The notes: a model not told the origin generated them from the letters alone. DNA of 49,471 nucleotides from Dichotomocladium elegans (GCA_025716815.1 JAIXMN010000065.1:1-49471), one strand, 5' to 3'. Shown: positions 10,999 through 21,400, counted from the first letter of the stretch. A program made the numbers and translations.

Positions 10999-11604
10999 GC
11001 TGACGTCTTTTCCCTTTTATTTTTCCCACTGGTGTCGCATAGGTGATTGCAAGAGCACCAATGAAGTGAATATCCATGGCAATGATGTAAAGAACTGGAA
11101 CAACCGCAATACAGAAACACGACTCAGCCAAGGGAAACACGATCATACATAGCCACTAGATCCATATCCACAGTCTTTTCTCCTCTATTTTTTCCCACTG
11201 GGTTTTTTGAGGTTTTACCGACGTGAGGATGGTCTGGGATTCAGCTACAGGAACGAACAAAAAGTTTTTCTATGACTTGTCAAGTACCGCACCCCAACAA
11301 CTCTTCTTATGGAAATTTCCAGGACAATTGACCCATGTCAATCGGGCGGAATCTATTTTACCCATAACAATATATAAACAACTATGTAGTGTAGGAGTAA
11401 ACAGACAGAAGAATTTTTCTTTCTATTAAAAAACACCTCCAAGAGTCTCATTGTATTTTGACAGTCTCTACAAACCTTATTTACCACAACTGGGTTTTTT
11501 GCTACGAGGGTTTTCCAGACTGAACTTGCTACATGTTTATTGATAGCACCACAAGCGCAAGACCATTCGCAGCTTTCGGCTGCATCCAGCCTGGTGGGGG
11601 GTGA
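10999..11604 (+). other. 3' untranslated region of element D, split by a solo LTR1
   Basis: Non-coding stretch between the D stop and its 3' LTR. It contains TTTTTCCCACTGGGTTTTTT (rejoined across the LTR1 insertion), a block also present inside LTR1 and LTR2, and ends in the polypurine tract CTGGTGGGGGGTGA (11591-11604). Confidence 0.75.
11033..11488 (+). repeat. Solo LTR1 in element D
   Basis: 456 bp copy of the family-1 LTR with perfect ACTGG duplications (11028-11032 and 11489-11493). No internal sequence remains, as expected after LTR-LTR recombination. One extra A lies in the A run after CTATT. Confidence 0.95.
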
Positions 11605-11968
11605 TGTCGCAGTCCTCCTGTTCATGACACTGCACTTGCACAGTCAGTAGTGAGCGGAACTGCTATTCATCCAACAATTCCCGCAAGTACGTCTTGATGC
11701 CCTGACTTCTTCCATCTCACATCTATCCAATCGGTGATTTCCTCTTAATGAAGACAGAGGGAACAATCGCCCGGAATATTAACTACAGATGGAGAGTAGC
11801 GGAGAAGCAGTGTCAATGGCTAACACTTGTTCTGGCAAAGCTAACATGGTCCATCCCAACGCATATAAAAAGAGAGTTGTTTTTATTCAATAAAGAGGAT
11901 CCCGTCTCAAAGACTCGATTTTGACTCATTGGTTTCTACTTGCCACTAACTCTCTACACAACAACACA
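11605..11968 (+). repeat. LTR3, 3' LTR of element D
   Basis: Starts TGTCGCAGTCC right after the polypurine tract and ends near ACAACAACACA (the exact last base, 11966 or 11968, is uncertain). Contains ATATAAAAAGAGAG near 11865 and CAATAAAGAGG near 11890. The sequence beyond it is antisense gag of element J. Confidence 0.82.
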
Positions 11969-12150
11969 CTGGCCAGCTCTGCAACAATTGCTTTCTGCTT
12001 TGCGATCTCCTGATCTTGGGCACGGAGTCGATGTTCAAAAGCGAGTGCCCATTCCGGCAGGCGCAGAGGTAGGACGTCAGTGTCGGGGTGTTGCGAGGGG
12101 ATCGAGGCGAAGGAGTCACTAGGGAGGTCGGCCGACACAGACTCTCCCGG
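11969..12150 (-). pseudogene. Element J gag, downstream piece
   Basis: On the minus strand the frame reads SADLPSDSFASIP, then LPEWALAFEHRLRAQDQEI and IVAELASVLL, a heptad-like coiled-coil segment as often seen near the N-terminus of Gag. Joining it to 23856-23641 across element C (one copy of the CCCGG duplication) keeps the frame with one TAG between KPAIALA and LEPGESV. It is cut downstream by element D at 11968. The Gag assignment rests on coiled-coil character and position after an LTR, not on a recognised domain. Confidence 0.55.
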
Positions 12151-12549
12151 TGTCGCATAGGTGATTACGGATTGAAGGATCCATGACGCCGCGTTATAAC
12201 CAGATCCATTTCCACAGTCTTTTTCCCTCTATTTTTCTCCCACTGGGTTTTTATGAGGTTTTACCGACGTGAGGATGGTCTGAAAGGAACAAGGACATAT
12301 AACGTATGATAGAGGTCACCGATACACACACAAGCACCTTATCTGTAATAGTGCTACCATCTCCGAGTACCCGTGCAAGACGGAGTAGCTAGTTGACCTA
12401 ATTAGGACCTCTGCCATAAATCATATAAATAGTAGATAAATGTGTAGCGATGGAGGATCTTAATTTCCGATTTCGTTCGAATAAAAGACATCCACGAGTC
12501 TCATCGTATTCTAACTGTCCACTATAAAAAAAACAACGAAAACACCACA
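12151..12549 (+). repeat. LTR2, 5' LTR of element C
   Basis: 399 bp, TGTCGCATAGGTGATT...AACACCACA. The first 16 bases and a block of about 65 bases (around 12195-12275) closely match LTR1; the rest differs. TATAAATA at 12424-12431 and GAATAAAAG near 12480 are candidate TATA and polyadenylation signals. Confidence 0.95.
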
Positions 12550-12562
12550 TTTTTTACGATGA
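12501..12562 (+). promoter_or_regulatory. Candidate self-priming pair of element C
   Basis: TCATCGTA in LTR2 (12501-12508, about 77 bases after the TATA box) is perfectly complementary to TACGATGA (12555-12562) just after the LTR, overlapping the gag ATG (12559-12561). No TGG-starting tRNA primer site is present after the LTR. Confidence 0.5.
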
Positions 12563-12684
12563 ACCCTCAGCAAGCTACCAACATCTACACCAACGACTCC
12601 CAGGGCGCCATTGCCAACGCGACCAGCGCACCTGCGGTCAACAACTCGTCCCTTGCCACCGATTTCGACGTGAGCATGGGCGAG
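12559..12684 (+). pseudogene. Element C gag, first 42 codons
   Basis: ATG nine bases after the LTR opens MNPQQATNIYTNDSQGAIAN and continues to DFDVSMGE, where element B is inserted. The gene resumes at 18399 after B with YPNPGT and a threonine run. The motif DVSMGE is also found at the same place in family-1 Gag (DDVSMGERTQ), confirming the start. Confidence 0.9.
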
Positions 12685-13139
12685 TGTCGCATAGGTGATT
12701 GCAAGAGCACCAATGAAGTGAATATCCATGGCAATGATGTAAAGAACTGGAACAACCGCAATACAGAAACACGACTCAGCCAAGGGAAACACGATCATAC
12801 ATAGCCACTAGATCCATATCCACAGTCTTTTCTCCTCTATTTTTTCCCACTGGGTTTTTTGAGGTTTTACCGACGTGAGGATGGTCTGGGATTCAGCTAC
12901 AGGAACGAACGAAAAGTTTTTCTATGACTTGTCAAGTACCACACCCCAACAACTCCTCTTATGGAAATTTCCAGGACAATTGACCCATGTCAATCGGGCG
13001 GAATCTATTTTATCCATAACAATATATAAACAACTATGTAGTGTAGGAGTAAACAGACAGAAGAATTTTTCTTTCTATTAAAAACACCTCCAAGAGTCTC
13101 ATTGTACTTTGACAGTCTCTACAAACCTTATTTACCACA
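12685..13139 (+). repeat. LTR1, 5' LTR of element B
   Basis: 455 bp. TATATAAA at 13023-13030 is the likely TATA box, and CTATTAAAAAC near 13075 is a candidate polyadenylation signal just before the presumed R region. Confidence 0.95.
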
Positions 13140-13152
13140 TTTTTTACAATGA
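13094..13152 (+). promoter_or_regulatory. Candidate self-priming pair of family 1
   Basis: TCATTGTA in the LTR (13099-13106) is complementary to TACAATGA (13145-13152), which begins six bases after the LTR and overlaps the gag ATG (13149-13151). The pairing extends past a small internal loop: AGAGT (13094-13098) pairs with ACTCT just downstream. Only nine bases lie between LTR and ATG, leaving no normal tRNA primer site. Confidence 0.5.
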
Positions 13153-16100
13153 ATACTCTCAACAACACTACCGAGTTGCCAACTGCCGCCACCACCGTCC
13201 AAGGTTCTTTGGTTCCCCCTGTCCGCGACCCCGAGGTCGATTCCTTTCCCGGTGTTGCCGACGACGATGTGAGCATGGGTGAGCGCACGCAAGTGCAACA
13301 AACTCCCCAACAACCCGCCGATGCTTTGGCTGCTGTCGCCGCGCTTCTGGCGCAGAAGCAGGCCGAGCTCCAGGAGCTGTGTGTGGAGCAAAACAAGGCG
13401 TACCAGGCCCAGGACGCAGAGGCGATCGAGGCGATTTCCGGGCGTATTGCGTTGACGTGTCGCTTGGTCAATGACCAGAAGGCGATCATTGCCGCGTTGC
13501 AGCCTGTGCCCATTGCTGGTCTTCGACCTGACAAGCCAGCTGTCCCTGCCACGGATTCCGTTTGCACTTCTTTTGGTGTGTCGTCCGTCGATGAGTGTGT
13601 GAGGTCCATTCCTTCCAGGAGCGCCCGCGTCAGCATTCGCGACATCCCTCTGTTCCAGGTGCAGGGATTGACCCTGTCCGACCCCGGCCAAAAGGTGTTC
13701 AGCTCGGTGGAAGAGTTCCTCCGCCGCTTCCAGCTCGTTCTTGAGGCTGGTGAGGTGGATGTGGACCACGACTGGCAGCGCTGGCTCGCGCTTGCTATGC
13801 CCGCCAACCTGAGTAACTGGTTTGATTCTTACGTTGCTAACAAAGGATATGACTGGTCACAGGTTTGCCGAGTGTTCGCCGAACGTTTCCATGGTACAAG
13901 TCGTTCGCTGTCTGCCGCCACCAAGGTGTTCACGATGGAGATGCCCCGTGGGGCAAATATCCTCGACTACGGTGACGAGTACCAAGACGCGATGAAGAAG
14001 GCTGGCATCAAGGACGACGAGAATATGGCGATGCGTTTCTTGTTTTCCCTGGAAACCGACTTCCAGCAGGACGTTCGAGTTGCGTGGCATGGCCAGCATG
14101 GCTCCCGTCGACCCCAATGCGTTGAGGAGGTTGTCCGACTTGGCGTACTGATCCAGGCGACGGAGATCCGCACTCGCAATCGTAGTTCGCGTGCCCAACG
14201 TGACGACCCTGCCGAGCACCACCACCACTATTCCGATCGACGATCGAGAAACCGTTCCTTCCGCCGCGACGGACACGATTGGCGTCACGAACGTCGTGAA
14301 CGTTCAGAGCGCCGTCGGCGCAGCAAGTCCCCCCAGCCCAAGCCAAAACCTACCAAGGAACTCACCGAAGAGCAGCGTGCCATCAAGGAAAGCCGCTGCA
14401 TCTATTGCAAGAAGGACTGGAGCAAGGGCCATCGCTGCGAGGAGTACAAGATCGCGATGAAGGAGAAGAGGGAGCGCAAGAGGCTTAACCGCCTAACCCT
14501 CAACAAGACCGCCACTGCCGATTCGTGCCCTGCTCGACAGGTTGCCGAAAAGAAGCACCCCGCCGACGAGGAGCTCGAGCTCATGGAGCTTGATGCCGAT
14601 GCCTGTCTAGAACTGGCTAAACATTCGTCTGGTAAGCGATTGCGTTTGAATGCGTTGAATACCCGAAGCGATTCTTTAAGGCTGACAACTCCTATCCTCA
14701 TACAGAGTGAGCGTCTCTTGGGTCTCCTCGACACCGGAGCGGAAATGTCGGTTCTTAATAAAGATATTTGCTTAAAAAACAACTGGGTTATCAATGACGC
14801 TTCAGGACTCATCCTATACGCTGGAAAAAATGATCAATTACCCCGTTTGGGCACCACCGATTTGCTTCTTATACGCTACAACCATCGAACTATCAAGCAT
14901 TCGTTTGAAGTTATGGATCTTAATGATGACACCGATGTCATAATAGGTCTAGACTTACTGCCAAGACTTGGTGTTGCTTTGACCGGCGTTGCGACAAGGT
15001 GGGATGATGACGACGAACTATTAAACAAGAAGGATGAACGTGTCGTGCCATATGAAGATGAAGCCGAACCGAACAATTCACCTGCAGGTACACCGTCTGA
15101 ACAAAACGCATTCCATAGGGCACTCGAACCATATATCAAGGCCAATGCAACGATCCCGAAAGATGCTTTCTGTACGGTACCTGAGTCAGTCATCTATCTC
15201 GACACTCCCAAAGGTGTATCCGCATATCAACGACAATACCCTTTACCTTATGCTGATGAATATGGCAACAAGACTGGCAAACGTCCATGTCTGGATCCTC
15301 GCCACATTAATAAGTATCTTCCTGATGACCGATATCCATTACCTTTGATCAAGGAAATCTTTTCATCCTTAGGTGGTTCAGCTGTATTCACTACGCTAGA
15401 TCTCAAGAGCGCGTTCCATCGATTCCAGATTAATGAAGCTGACCAGCACAAGACCACATTCACTCACGATGGAATCCAATACATGTTCCGCGGATGTCCT
15501 TTCGGTTTGAAACCCATATCGTCCAAGTTCCAAAGAGTGATGTCGTCGATTTACAAGGAGATGCCATTTGTCCAAACCTTCGTGGATGATATCGTAGTAC
15601 ACTCGCGTACAATGGCTGAACATACACGCCACGTCCAATTGGCTATCCAAGCACTGACCAACGTCAATTTGCTCCTCAATCCCGCAAAGTGCCATTTTGC
15701 CCAACGATCGGTTTATCTACTTGGATTCTGTATCTCGCAGAGTGGTATTACCCCTGATGAACGAAAACTTACCAATGTCCTACAGTGGCCTATACCTCGA
15801 ACGGGCAAGGATGTAATGCGTTTCATGGGGATCATCAATTATTTCCGCGACCATATTCCAAAGGTTTCTGAGATCAGTGCGCCACTCGATGCGTTACGTT
15901 CCGCTGGATCTTTGAATCAGCTCTGGACTGACGAGCATACTGCCTGCTTCAATAAGCTGAAAGCTCTGTTAGCTGAGCGTACCCTCTTGCGATACCCAGA
16001 TCTCTCATTACCGTTTTACGTGGCTACTGATGCATCCAACTATGGGATTGGCGCCGTCCTCTTTCAAATGAACGATGGTGTGAAGCAATATGTATCGTTT

Positions 16101-17870
16101 ATGGCTCGCTCTCTCAGCAAATCCGAACGCAACTATTCAACAACCAAACGAGAGCTGCTAGCAGTTGTATATGCGCTACAGAAGTTTCATCAGTATCTAT
16201 GGGGAAATCCATTCACCCTATACACCGATCATAAAGCGCTGACATACCTACATACCCAGAAGATTGCTAATCCTATGATGATTAACTGGTTAGATACTCT
16301 TCTCGATTATTCCTTCCAAGTGATTCATCTACCAGGTATTGAGAATGTGCTGCCCGATAACCTTTCTCGCTTGTTCGCCCCTGCCGACCAGCTGGAGGGG
16401 GGTGATGTTCCTATTATACGGTCAGCAAAGAAAAATCCGTCCAACAAACGTGTATTCGTCATCAAGCCTTTCGAATTTCCACAAGATACGATGTGTCCAC
16501 CTGAGGCCGAACGTCCAGCATTGTTGGAAAAGGCACACTTAACGGGCGGTCATGAAGGAGCAGAGCATATTGTGCGATCGCTGCATGCCGATGGTGTCCA
16601 CTGGGCAAACTTGTTCCAAGATGCGGTAGAGCACGTACGATCATGCATTCAATGTCAACGTTACAACATTGGCAAACGAGGTTTCAATCCCTTGCGACCA
16701 ATATACGCATACTTACCAGGTGATCACTGGGCAGTTGACTTGATTAACTTTCATCGCACTTCATGCAAAGGAAACAATTACATTATCGTCTTTGTCGATG
16801 TGTGCACACGCTTTTGTATACTGCGCGCACTACCAGACAAGGCGGCCGATACCATCATTGAAGTTTTCAAGTCTGTATTCTGCGATTTCGGACTACCCAA
16901 GATTATTCAGTCAGATAACGGAAGCGAATTCAAGAACTTCAAGATGAAGACCTTTGTTGAGAATCTGGGAATTGACCACCGACTTACTACGCCTTATCAC
17001 CCACGCGCTAATGGTGTTGCTGAACGATGGGTGCAAACCACGCTGAGTGTCATTCGCAAGAAACTACAAGGTGCCGGTAAAGACTGGGATTTCTACGTTC
17101 CCAGTACACAGCTGGAAATCAACAGCCGCATTTCTGAGAGGTTGGGTTCCTCCCCATTCTCCCTCATGTTCGCGCGACGAATTAACGAGTTGAAAGACTA
17201 CCGCGACAAGAATGCTGTTGAAAAACGCGCGTCCACACACGAGGAATTAATGGAGCGTGCCGCGTATATGCACGATGTCGTCTTTCCTGCCTTGAAACGA
17301 AAAGTGGAAGAGCATGGAGATAAACAGAAGAAAAAATTTGACGAAAAACATCACTTGACAGACTTCCCAGAAAGGAGTCATGTGATGGTCCGTGTACAGA
17401 ACCGGAAAAGCAAGCTAGCTCCGATCTTTGAAGGACCTTATACCGTGCTACGCAAAACACAAGGAGGATCATATGTGTTGCAAGACGAAACTGGAGCATT
17501 AATGCCTCGCGACTATTCACCCTCTGAGATGAAACTGATCAATCAAGACGAAGTTGTCCCTCAAGATGAATTATATGAAGTACAGGCCATCATTGCACAC
17601 AAAGGAAAGCCAGGAAACCGTCAATATCGCGTACGATGGAAGGGTTATGGACCTGAAGATGATCAATGGTTGACACCCGACAAATTCACCGATCCTGGAT
17701 TCATCATCGAATACTGGCATAGACTGGGACAAGATGAAAAGAATGCTGATGTACCACCCGAAATTGAGTCATCGCACAAAAAGGATAAAGTACCCAGCAA
17801 GAAACGATCACGATCTGACTATAACAAGACCGACAAGAATTTGAGAAGAAGTCAGAGACGACGACCTTAA
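13149..17870 (+). CDS. Gag-Pol polyprotein of element B, RT carries an internal deletion
   Basis: One uninterrupted 1573-codon frame; Gag and Pol are fused without stop or shift, as in Tf1-like elements. Approximate residues: coiled coil 58-100; Gag core 180-250 (WFDSYVANKGYDW); zinc knuckle CIYCKKDWSKGHRC 417-430; basic linker; protease LLDTGAEMS, aspartate 528; reverse transcriptase with FVDD at 811-814; RNase H, aspartate of TDAS near 960; integrase zinc domain 1129-1170 (HLTGGHEG...CIQC); catalytic D in HWAVDL, D in SDNGSEF, E in GVAERW (1197-1292); chromodomain 1476-1530 (YEVQAII...VRWKGYGPEDDQW). Compared with G, 37 residues (111 bp) are missing at about residue 702 (near base 15254), between LPYA and DEYGNKTG. 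That removes the fingers segment containing WNSPLTLADKK, so the enzyme is probably inactive. Start chosen because G and A share it and the upstream frame is LTR. Confidence 0.95.
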   Translation: MNTLNNTTELPTAATTVQGSLVPPVRDPEVDSFPGVADDDVSMGERTQVQQTPQQPADALAAVAALLAQKQAELQELCVEQNKAYQAQDAEAIEAISGRIALTCRLVNDQKAIIAALQPVPIAGLRPDKPAVPATDSVCTSFGVSSVDECVRSIPSRSARVSIRDIPLFQVQGLTLSDPGQKVFSSVEEFLRRFQLVLEAGEVDVDHDWQRWLALAMPANLSNWFDSYVANKGYDWSQVCRVFAERFHGTSRSLSAATKVFTMEMPRGANILDYGDEYQDAMKKAGIKDDENMAMRFLFSLETDFQQDVRVAWHGQHGSRRPQCVEEVVRLGVLIQATEIRTRNRSSRAQRDDPAEHHHHYSDRRSRNRSFRRDGHDWRHERRERSERRRRSKSPQPKPKPTKELTEEQRAIKESRCIYCKKDWSKGHRCEEYKIAMKEKRERKRLNRLTLNKTATADSCPARQVAEKKHPADEELELMELDADACLELAKHSSGKRLRLNALNTRSDSLRLTTPILIQSERLLGLLDTGAEMSVLNKDICLKNNWVINDASGLILYAGKNDQLPRLGTTDLLLIRYNHRTIKHSFEVMDLNDDTDVIIGLDLLPRLGVALTGVATRWDDDDELLNKKDERVVPYEDEAEPNNSPAGTPSEQNAFHRALEPYIKANATIPKDAFCTVPESVIYLDTPKGVSAYQRQYPLPYADEYGNKTGKRPCLDPRHINKYLPDDRYPLPLIKEIFSSLGGSAVFTTLDLKSAFHRFQINEADQHKTTFTHDGIQYMFRGCPFGLKPISSKFQRVMSSIYKEMPFVQTFVDDIVVHSRTMAEHTRHVQLAIQALTNVNLLLNPAKCHFAQRSVYLLGFCISQSGITPDERKLTNVLQWPIPRTGKDVMRFMGIINYFRDHIPKVSEISAPLDALRSAGSLNQLWTDEHTACFNKLKALLAERTLLRYPDLSLPFYVATDASNYGIGAVLFQMNDGVKQYVSFMARSLSKSERNYSTTKRELLAVVYALQKFHQYLWGNPFTLYTDHKALTYLHTQKIANPMMINWLDTLLDYSFQVIHLPGIENVLPDNLSRLFAPADQLEGGDVPIIRSAKKNPSNKRVFVIKPFEFPQDTMCPPEAERPALLEKAHLTGGHEGAEHIVRSLHADGVHWANLFQDAVEHVRSCIQCQRYNIGKRGFNPLRPIYAYLPGDHWAVDLINFHRTSCKGNNYIIVFVDVCTRFCILRALPDKAADTIIEVFKSVFCDFGLPKIIQSDNGSEFKNFKMKTFVENLGIDHRLTTPYHPRANGVAERWVQTTLSVIRKKLQGAGKDWDFYVPSTQLEINSRISERLGSSPFSLMFARRINELKDYRDKNAVEKRASTHEELMERAAYMHDVVFPALKRKVEEHGDKQKKKFDEKHHLTDFPERSHVMVRVQNRKSKLAPIFEGPYTVLRKTQGGSYVLQDETGALMPRDYSPSEMKLINQDEVVPQDELYEVQAIIAHKGKPGNRQYRVRWKGYGPEDDQWLTPDKFTDPGFIIEYWHRLGQDEKNADVPPEIESSHKKDKVPSKKRSRSDYNKTDKNLRRSQRRRP
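16392..16408 (+). other. Internal copy of the polypurine tract (possible central PPT)
   Basis: CTGGAGGGGGGTGATGT lies between the RNase H and integrase coding regions and differs at one base from CTGGAGGGGGGTAATGT at the 3' polypurine tract/LTR junction (17930-17946). The same internal copy is present in A (near 2062) and G (near 44288). Confidence 0.6.
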
Positions 17871-17929
17871 TTTACTCAATATCCCGCAATCGACCATACT
17901 CCCTACAATTCCTTCACGATTGTCCCAAT

Positions 17930-17943
17930 CTGGAGGGGGGTAA
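17930..17943 (+). other. 3' polypurine tract of element B
   Basis: CTGGAGGGGGGTAA directly before the 3' LTR: the expected plus-strand DNA primer. Confidence 0.85.
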
Positions 17944-18398
17944 TGTCGCATAGGTGATTGCAAGAGCACCAATGAAGTGAATATCCATGGCAATGATGTA
18001 AAGAACTGGAACAACCGCAATACAGAAACACGACTCAGCCAAGGGAAACACGATCATACATAGCCACTAGATCCATATCCACAGTCTTTTCTCCTCTATT
18101 TTTTCCCACTGGGTTTTTTGAGGTTTTACCGACGTGAGGATGGTCTGGGATTCAGCTACAGGAACGAACGAAAAGTTTTTCTATGACTTGTCAAGTACCA
18201 CACCCCAACAACTCCTCTTATGGAAATTTCCAGGACAATTGACCCATGTCAATCGGGCGGAATCTATTTTATCCATAACAATATATAAACAACTATGTAG
18301 TGTAGGAGTAAACAGACAGAAGAATTTTTCTTTCTATTAAAAACACCTCCAAGAGTCTCATTGTACTTTGACAGTCTCTACAAACCTTATTTACCACA
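17944..18398 (+). repeat. LTR1, 3' LTR of element B
   Basis: 455 bp, identical by eye to 12685-13139. Confidence 0.96.
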
Positions 18399-18418
18399 GC
18401 GAGTACCCCAACCCCGGC

Positions 18419-18453
<35 letters not shown>

Positions 18454-21400
18454 AACTAGTGCTGTGGAGGCCGTCGCCCAGCTCATGGCGAAGAAAGGCG
18501 ACGACCTGAAGGAGTTGTGCTTGCGGCAAGCACAAGCACTCGAGAACGACGACGCCGACGCTTTCGCCGAGATTTCGAGGAAGATCGAACTCACTTGTCG
18601 TCTGTTGAACGATCAGAAGACGGTCTTTGTCGCGCTGCAGTCTGCGGCTGATGCTGGTCTTGAACCAACAAAGCCAGCTGCATCCTCGGTGGAACCGAGC
18701 TTCTCTCTTTCCTCAGCTCCGACTGAGGACGAAAGCAGCATCCGGTCCATTCCCTCGAGGGGTGGCCGTGTCAACATCGGCGACATCCCCTTGTTCCAGG
18801 TGCCTGGTATCACGATGACCGACACGACGAAGAAGGCGTTCAGCTCCGTGGAGGAATTCCTTCGCCGCTTCCAGCTCATCCTAGAAGCTGGAGAGGTGGA
18901 GGTCGATCGCGACTGGCAGCGTTGGTTGGCGCTTGCCATGCCGACTCACCTGGCCAACTGGTTCGATTCCTATGTCGCAAACAGGGGGTACAACTGGTCC
19001 CAGGTCCGCGAAGTTTTTGCCGAACGATTCGAGGGTACCAGTCGCTCAATGTCCGCCGCAACAAAAGTTTTCTCGATGATGATGCCCCGCGGTGTATCCA
19101 TCCTGGATTACGGAGACGAGTACCAGGAGGCGATCAAGCAAGCCGGTCTCAAGGACGACGAGAACATGGCGTTGCGTTTCCTTTTCTCGCTGGAACCCGA
19201 CTTCCAGCAGGATGTCCGAGTTGCGTGGCATGGTCAGCATGGCCCTCGCAACCCCCAAAATACCGAAGAGGTCATTCGGACGGGGGTGCTGATCCAGGCG
19301 ACCGAGAACCGCACTCGACATAGTGTTTCACGTGTACAACGTGAACACCCTGCTGTGAACCGGCACCAGTGGGAATCTGCCCCACACGTCCGTCACTCCC
19401 GCCGCGAGCCGCGCAATTGGCGCCATGAACGTCTTGAACGTTCTGAGCACCACACGCGCCGGTCTTCGCCCAGGCCTTCACCCAAGCCTTCAATGAAGCC
19501 TGCACCGAAGCCGAAGAAGGAGCCGACCGCACTGCAGCGTGCACTTAAAGAACGCCGCTGCATTTACTGCAAACAAGACTGGGATCCCGACCACCGTTGC
19601 GACGAGTACGTCAAGGCCAAGAAGGCACAACGTGAGCAGAAGCGGCTCAACCGCCTCGCGCGTCAAGACTGCTCCGTTGCCGCCAATACCACCACCACCA
19701 CCACCAGTTCGCGCCCCTCTCGGCAGGAGGCCGACAAGCGTCACCCCGCCGACGACGTCCTCGAGGACATGGATCTCGACGCTGATGCCAGTCTAGAGCT
19801 GGCAAAGCATTCCTCCGGTAAGCAAATACGTTTATATACGTTGCATACCCAAAACAATTCCTTGCGACTGACTTCACCTATCCTTATCCAGAATAAGCGT
19901 CTCTTGGGTCTGCTGGACACCGGAGCAGAGATTTCAGTTGTCAATAAAAGAATTTGTTTGAAAAACAATTGGGTTATAGAAAAAGCTTCTGGATTTATTT
20001 CATATGCGGGAAAGAACGATCGTTTACCACGTATGGGTATCACCGAACCTCTCATTATACGCTACAATCAGCGCATTATCAAGCATGCATTTGAAGTCAT
20101 GGACCTCGAAGATGACACTGATGTCATAATAGGATTGGACTTACTACCAAGACTTGGTATCGCTTTGACAGGCGTTGCGACAAGATGGGATGATGACGAT
20201 CACACCGATGAAAGCAGGGATGAAAATGTCGTGCCGCAAGAAGAAAAGGCCGAGCCGAACAACTCTCCTGCTGGTACACCTGCTGAATATATTGCTTTCA
20301 AACAGGCGTTAGAGCCCTATATAAAGGCCAATGCGAATATCCCGAAGAATGCATTTTGCACCATACCCGAATCAGTCATCTACATCGACACTCCAGAAGG
20401 TGTATCCGCGTATCAGAGACAATATCCATTACCTTATTCCATGCGTCCCATTGTTGATGATGCTGTCAAAAGTTGGCTGGCGGATGGCATTATTGTCAAA
20501 GCTGCTGTGAATTCCAACTGGAACAGTCCTCTCACCTTGGCAGACAAAAAGGATGAGTATGGTAACAAGACTGGAAAGCGCCCATGTCTTGATCCACGCC
20601 ACATCAATAAGTATATTCCTGACGATCGATACCCTTTGCCATTGATTAAGGAGATTTTTTCGTCTTTGGGTGGTTCTGCTGTATTCACAACATTAGATCT
20701 CAAGAGCGCATTTCATCGTTTCCGGATCAATGAAGCAGACCAGCACAAGACCACATTCACTCATAATGGAATCCAGTACATGTTCCAAGGTTGTCCATTC
20801 GGTTTGAAGCCGATATCTTCCAAGTTCCAAAGAGTGATGTCATCCATTTACAAAGATATGCCATTTGTACAAACCTTCGTCGACGATATTGTGGTCCATT
20901 CTCGAACGATGGCCGAACACACCCGTCATGTTCAGCTTGCTATCCAAGCGCTGACTGATGTCAACCTGCTCCTCAACCCCGCGAAATGCCATTTTGCACA
21001 ACGATCGGTTTATTTACTTGGATTCTGTATCTCGCAGAGTGGTATTACCCCTGATGAACGAAAACTTACCAATGTCCTACAGTGGCCTATACCACGGACG
21101 GGCAAAGATGTAATGCGTTTTATGGGTATTATCAATTATTTCCGCGACCATATTCCAAAGGTTTCCGAGATCAGTGCGCCACTCGATGCGTTACGTTCCG
21201 CTGGATCCCTGAATCAACTCTGGACTGACGAGCATAACAAATGCTTTAAAAAGCTGAAAGCTCTGTTAGCTGAACGTACCCTCTAGCGATACCCAGATCT
21301 CTCATTACCGTTCTATGTGGCTACCGACGCTTCGAACTATGGGATTGGTGCCGTCCTCTTCCAGATGAAAGATGGCCAGAAGCAGTATGTATCGTTTATG

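Larger units (their letters stand above)
12685..18398 (+). mobile_element. Family-1 Ty3/gypsy element B, young, inserted in element C
   Basis: 5' LTR 12685-13139, gag-pol 13149-17870, polypurine tract 17930-17943, 3' LTR 17944-18398. The target duplication GCGAG is perfect (12680-12684, 18399-18403), within codons of the C gag. The two 455-bp LTRs appear identical by eye, so this is probably the most recent insertion in the left nest. Confidence 0.96.

Noticed and set aside
11223..11429. A 68-residue frame repeated in every LTR1 (for example 123-329, 11223-11429, 12875-13081, 18134-18340, 30636-30842, 47720-47926)
   Set aside because: It lies wholly within the LTR, and its recurrence follows from LTR copying. 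No sign of translation.
13140..13165. tRNA primer-binding site after LTR1
   Set aside because: No TGG-starting stretch complementary to a tRNA 3' end follows the LTR; T-rich leader and ATG come at once.
18368..18398. N-terminal extension of Gag-Pol frames into the LTR (residues TVSTNLIYH at 18368, 30608 and 5463)
   Set aside because: The frame opens with TTG inside LTR1 and joins unrelated genes by chance; the real starts are at 12559 (C), 5423 (A), or missing (E).
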